Shown: in pieces, positions 61,949 through 64,000 of the stretch
Layout: each line of letters begins with the position of its first letter
Numbering within the stretch: the stretch's first letter is position 1
Assembly (NCBI GenBank): GCA_900170005.1
Contig: LT827128.1
Span: 2,228,168 to 2,292,167 of the forward strand
Source: Gordonibacter massiliensis (ex Traore et al. 2017)
GTDB taxonomy: Bacteria > Actinomycetota > Coriobacteriia > Coriobacteriales > Eggerthellaceae
Length of the DNA stretch: 64,000 bases
Reading direction: 5' to 3'
Notes under the pieces: generated by a model
What the model saw: only the letters and a program-made list of their open reading frames with translations
Database searches by the model: none
Told to the model about the DNA's origin: nothing
Translations under genes and position numbers: made by a program

Positions 61949-62809
61949 CTACGCGGCAGGGATGCGGAAGCCGACGTGGGGGATGCTGCCGAAGCGGCCG
62001 TGGTAGTCGGAGCCCGACGTGCACGCGAGGCCGTAGCGTTCGGCCAGGCGGGCGCAGCGCACGTGGTCGACCGGCGCGTGATCGGGGTGGTGGCGCTCGA
62101 TGCCGCGCAGGCCGAGGGGAACGAGCTCGGGCACCAGGTCGTAGCTGTCCAGCTGGCCGGGATGCGCCAGCACGGGCATGCCGCCGTCTTCCGCGATGGC
62201 GCGCACGGCATCGCGCGCGTCGACGTAAGTTATGTCGCGGTCGCAGATTCCGCCGTTTTTGAACAGGCTCTGGTAGAGCGTGCGGTAGGCCGCGCTCACA
62301 TAGGGCTCGTCGGTGAGCGCTGCCATGAGGTGCTGCTTGTACAGGCAGGTGGACGCGCGGCCGAGCGCGAGGGCGCGGTCCGCGTCGATGTCGTAGCCGG
62401 CGGCGACCAGCTGGTCGAGCTGCCAGAGCGAGTTGGCGTTGCGGCGTTCGAGAAGCGGCCGACACAGGGCCTCCACCGCAGGCGACCCCTCGCGCAGGCC
62501 CAAGCCCAGCACGTGCACCTTGCGGTTGCGCTTGTAGTCGTAGGCGCTCACCTCGATGCCACCCGTCACCTGTACGCCGTAGCGCTGCCCGAGGGCCGCG
62601 GCCTCGTCCAGGCCGCGCGTGGTGTCGTGGTTCGTGAACGCGATGCGGCCGATGCCGCGCTCGCGCGCTTGGATCAGCACCTCTTCGAAGGTGTCCGAGC
62701 CGTCCGACATCGTGGTGTGCACGTGCAGGTCGGCGATGCCCGTCGAGTGGGGCGCCGCCCCGTCGCCGGATGCTTCACATGAAACATCCGTTCGCCGCAG
62801 GTTCGTCAT
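61949..62809 (-). CDS. PHP-domain cyclic phosphate phosphodiesterase, PhnPP-like
   Basis: 286 residues, PHP fold. Metal ligands: DLHVHTTMSDG (His 29, His 31, Asp 36), TNHD (His 61), GGIEVSAYD, LAHPGQ and SGSDYHGRFG. A PHP enzyme of E. lenta (PhnPP) is known to open and dephosphorylate 5-phosphoribosyl 1,2-cyclic phosphate, the product of C-P lyase; the adjacent phnL-like gene on the same strand makes this the most likely role. A general TrpH/RNase-AM-type 3',5'-phosphoesterase is the alternative. ATG 62809 chosen; the longer frame runs through the inverted-repeat element. Confidence 0.88.
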   Translation of the reverse strand: MTNLRRTDVSCEASGDGAAPHSTGIADLHVHTTMSDGSDTFEEVLIQARERGIGRIAFTNHDTTRGLDEAAALGQRYGVQVTGGIEVSAYDYKRNRKVHVLGLGLREGSPAVEALCRPLLERRNANSLWQLDQLVAAGYDIDADRALALGRASTCLYKQHLMAALTDEPYVSAAYRTLYQSLFKNGGICDRDITYVDARDAVRAIAEDGGMPVLAHPGQLDSYDLVPELVPLGLRGIERHHPDHAPVDHVRCARLAERYGLACTSGSDYHGRFGSIPHVGFRIPAA

Positions 62810-63082
62810 GCTCTGCACCTTCTTTCTTGGTAGGACGCTGCCCCGTCGGCGGCGGCTTGACGCGGAAATCCCGCTCCAAGACGCGAAATTCACCGCTGTG
62901 AAGCGCACTTCGTTGATAGCGCGCTTCGAGAGGATCCGCGACCTGCGACAACGCTGGCAGTTCGCCGCCGCACGCCGGGCAAGGGACCCTCGCGAGCGCT
63001 CCAAGGCCGCGAAATCGCTTCACAGCGGTGAATTTCGCGTCTTGGAGCCGTTTTTGCGTGACGTGTGCCGCAGCCGCACCGG
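62810..63082. other. 273-bp gap between phnPP-like and phnL-like genes
   Basis: Mostly filled by the 175-bp element with 33-bp inverted ends; no gene seen. Confidence 0.6.
62874..63048. repeat. 175-bp element with perfect 33-bp terminal inverted repeats
   Basis: Arms 62874-62906 and 63016-63048 are perfect complements, 109 bp apart; core GCTCCAAGACGCGAAATTC at the outer end. The inside has no long open frame. Shape fits a small non-autonomous mobile element; no clear target-site duplication was found. Confidence 0.85.
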
Positions 63083-64000
63083 CTACGCCATCATTCCTTC
63101 CTGCATGTTGAACTCATGATCGCACAAGCCGTCCATGAATTCGAGGTCGTGGAAGATGCCGAGCATGGTGGTGCCCTCGGCCTTTAGCTGCTCGATGAGG
63201 GAGCGCACCTTGAGCTTCGACGCGTTGTCGAGCGAGGCGGTGGGCTCGTCCAACAGCAGCAGGCGCGGGCGCTTGATCATGGCGGCGGCGATGTTCAGGC
63301 GCAGCTTCTCGCCGCCCGAGAACGTGCGGGGATAGAGCTCCCACAGGCTCTCGTCCAGGTCGAAGTGGCGCAGCATGCGCTCGGTTTCGGCCTCGGCGCG
63401 CTCGCGGTCGTCGGCGCCGTAGGCCTCGAGCGCGCTTTTCAGCACGATGTCGCGGGCCGTTTGGCGCGGCAGCGCGTTCAGGAACTGGGAGACGTAGCCC
63501 AGCTCAAAGGCGCGCAGGTACAGCATCTGGCGCTGGGTGGCCTGCGCGAGGTCGAGCAGGCCGAAGCGCGCCGAGTCGTACAGGATGCGGCCGCGCTCCG
63601 GCAGGTTCGTGCGCCAGATGCAGCGCAGGATGGTGGACTTGCCGCTACCGCTGCGCCCGGTGATGCCCACGAACTGCCCCGGCGACAGGGCGAAACTCAC
63701 GTGCTGGCACCCCTGGATACGCCGGTCGACGCGGTGGAGCAGGAACGACTTGGAGAGGTCGTCGATGCGCAGGAGGGAGGTTCCGGCTGACGCCGCGGGG
63801 GATCCTTCGACTACGCGCTGCGCGCTTCGCTCAGGATGACAGGTTGGAAGCGTTGCTTGCTCGGGACGACACGTTGGGGACGCCGCTCGCTCAGGACGAC
63901 ACGGCGGGGTCGCCGCCTGCTCGGAATGGCATGTTGGGGTCGCTGCCTGCTCGGGATGGCAGGTTGGGAGCGTTGCCTGTTCGGAGTGACAAACGGTTGC
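63083..64000 (-). CDS. phnL: PhnL-like C-P lyase system ATP-binding protein, 5' end outside window
   Basis: ABC-type ATPase close to PhnL: LLRIDDLSKSFLLH at the start of the domain, Walker A GRSGSGKST, YVSQFLNALPR, signature FSGGEKLRLNIA, LLLLDEPTASLD, then GIFHD. PhnL works with the C-P lyase core that breaks phosphonates. The first in-frame ATG/GTG/TTG inside the window is GTG 63700, which would cut off the first strands of the fold; the frame runs open without start or stop from there to the right edge, right through the 30-bp repeat array, so the protein must begin upstream (possibly fused) or use an unusual start such as CTG near 63770. Confidence 0.85.
   Translation of the reverse strand, partial: ATVCHSEQATLPTCHPEQAATPTCHSEQAATPPCRPERAASPTCRPEQATLPTCHPERSAQRVVEGSPAASAGTSLLRIDDLSKSFLLHRVDRRIQGCQHVSFALSPGQFVGITGRSGSGKSTILRCIWRTNLPERGRILYDSARFGLLDLAQATQRQMLYLRAFELGYVSQFLNALPRQTARDIVLKSALEAYGADDRERAEAETERMLRHFDLDESLWELYPRTFSGGEKLRLNIAAAMIKRPRLLLLDEPTASLDNASKLKVRSLIEQLKAEGTTMLGIFHDLEFMDGLCDHEFNMQEGMMA
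63785..63841. repeat. GGATCCTTCG/CAGGATGACA palindromic repeat, copy 3
   Basis: Reads GGCTGACGCCGCGGGGGATCC, then TTCGAC, a short CGCGCTGCGCGC core and CGCTCAGGATGACA. It lies inside the open frame of the phnL-like gene and leads into the tandem array. Confidence 0.8.
63821..64000. repeat. 30-bp tandem repeat, six visible units
   Basis: Six adjacent 30-bp units (63821, 63851, 63881, 63911, 63941, 63971), each of the form CGCCGCNTGCTCGGGATGAC plus a GTTGGGG-type end. The first unit is the end of the palindromic repeat, so the array appears to have grown from it. It continues past the window. On the minus strand it encodes a 10-residue repeat such as PTCHPEQAAT. Confidence 0.9.

Noticed and set aside
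62810-63004. Longer start for the PHP enzyme
   Set aside because: The added residues come from the inverted-repeat element; ATG 62809 fits the family better.
63821-64000. CRISPR array at the right edge
   Set aside because: The 30-bp units are contiguous variants of one sequence, with no unique spacers between constant repeats.

Overview
The window is a high-GC, gene-dense bacterial chromosome segment that fits an Eggerthella-type gut actinobacterium (Coriobacteriia), most likely Eggerthella lenta or a close relative. The pointers are twin-arginine-exported molybdopterin and flavin reductases, LuxR regulators with multi-span membrane sensor domains, arginine deiminase, and a PHP-family phosphodiesterase next to a PhnL-like C-P lyase ATPase. 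That last pairing matches the E. lenta cyclic phosphate dihydrolase PhnPP known from the literature. No rRNA, tRNA, CRISPR array, transposase or prophage gene was seen.

Layout. 1-1233: end of a polyferredoxin gene. 1252-6500: two paralogous MFS transporters and a type-B carboxylesterase, divergent from a MerR regulator whose target promoter has the classical 19-bp spacer with a central dyad. 6648-12135: aminotransferase, PAS/GGDEF/EAL protein, universal stress protein, MarR regulator, TauE/SafE permease. 12278-19927: a 5-oxoproline (pyroglutamate) cluster with PxpB, PxpC, biotin carboxyl carrier, biotin carboxylase, a YcsI-like hydro-lyase, a small ribbon-helix-helix protein and PxpA, interrupted by a GNAT-YoaP gene. 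20114-26219: a DmsABC-type molybdoenzyme operon, divergent from an MFS transporter and a Crp/Fnr regulator. 26437-35116: divergent NRAMP transporter, sensor diguanylate cyclase, two membrane LuxR regulators and an exported flavoprotein. 35475-42489: arginine deiminase, two tandem XRE-membrane proteins, and a glutamate decarboxylase/antiporter pair. 42830-49474: a probable surface operon (LytTR regulator, Cys-pair membrane protein, 67-aa membrane protein, 1544-aa repeat adhesin). 49724-55184: TetR, MHS transporter, an unknown protein, an EamA transporter and a glycine-amidinotransferase-like enzyme with a long structured leader. 55845-59021: amino-acid ABC importer. 59435-64000: SLC13-like transporter, ROK kinase, PHP phosphodiesterase and a PhnL-like ATPase that runs off the window.

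How the parts fit: much of the window handles amino acids and small nitrogen compounds. Arginine deiminase, the Gad pair, the amidinotransferase, the 5-oxoproline genes and the ABC importer could together support nitrogen supply, energy and acid tolerance. The respiratory genes (Dms, flavoprotein) sit beside membrane LuxR or Crp/Fnr regulators, as expected for an anaerobe that uses many alternative electron acceptors.

The intergenic DNA is unusually rich in palindromic repeats. At least three families recur (cores at 11283/16100, 17303/38505 and 18462/26245/63785). There is also a 175-bp element with perfect 33-bp inverted ends. A 30-bp tandem array at the right edge stays in frame with the phnL-like gene. 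The repeats and this in-frame array are the most novel sequence signals; the LytTR-adhesin operon and the PxpBC-biotin set are the most interesting gene-level ones.
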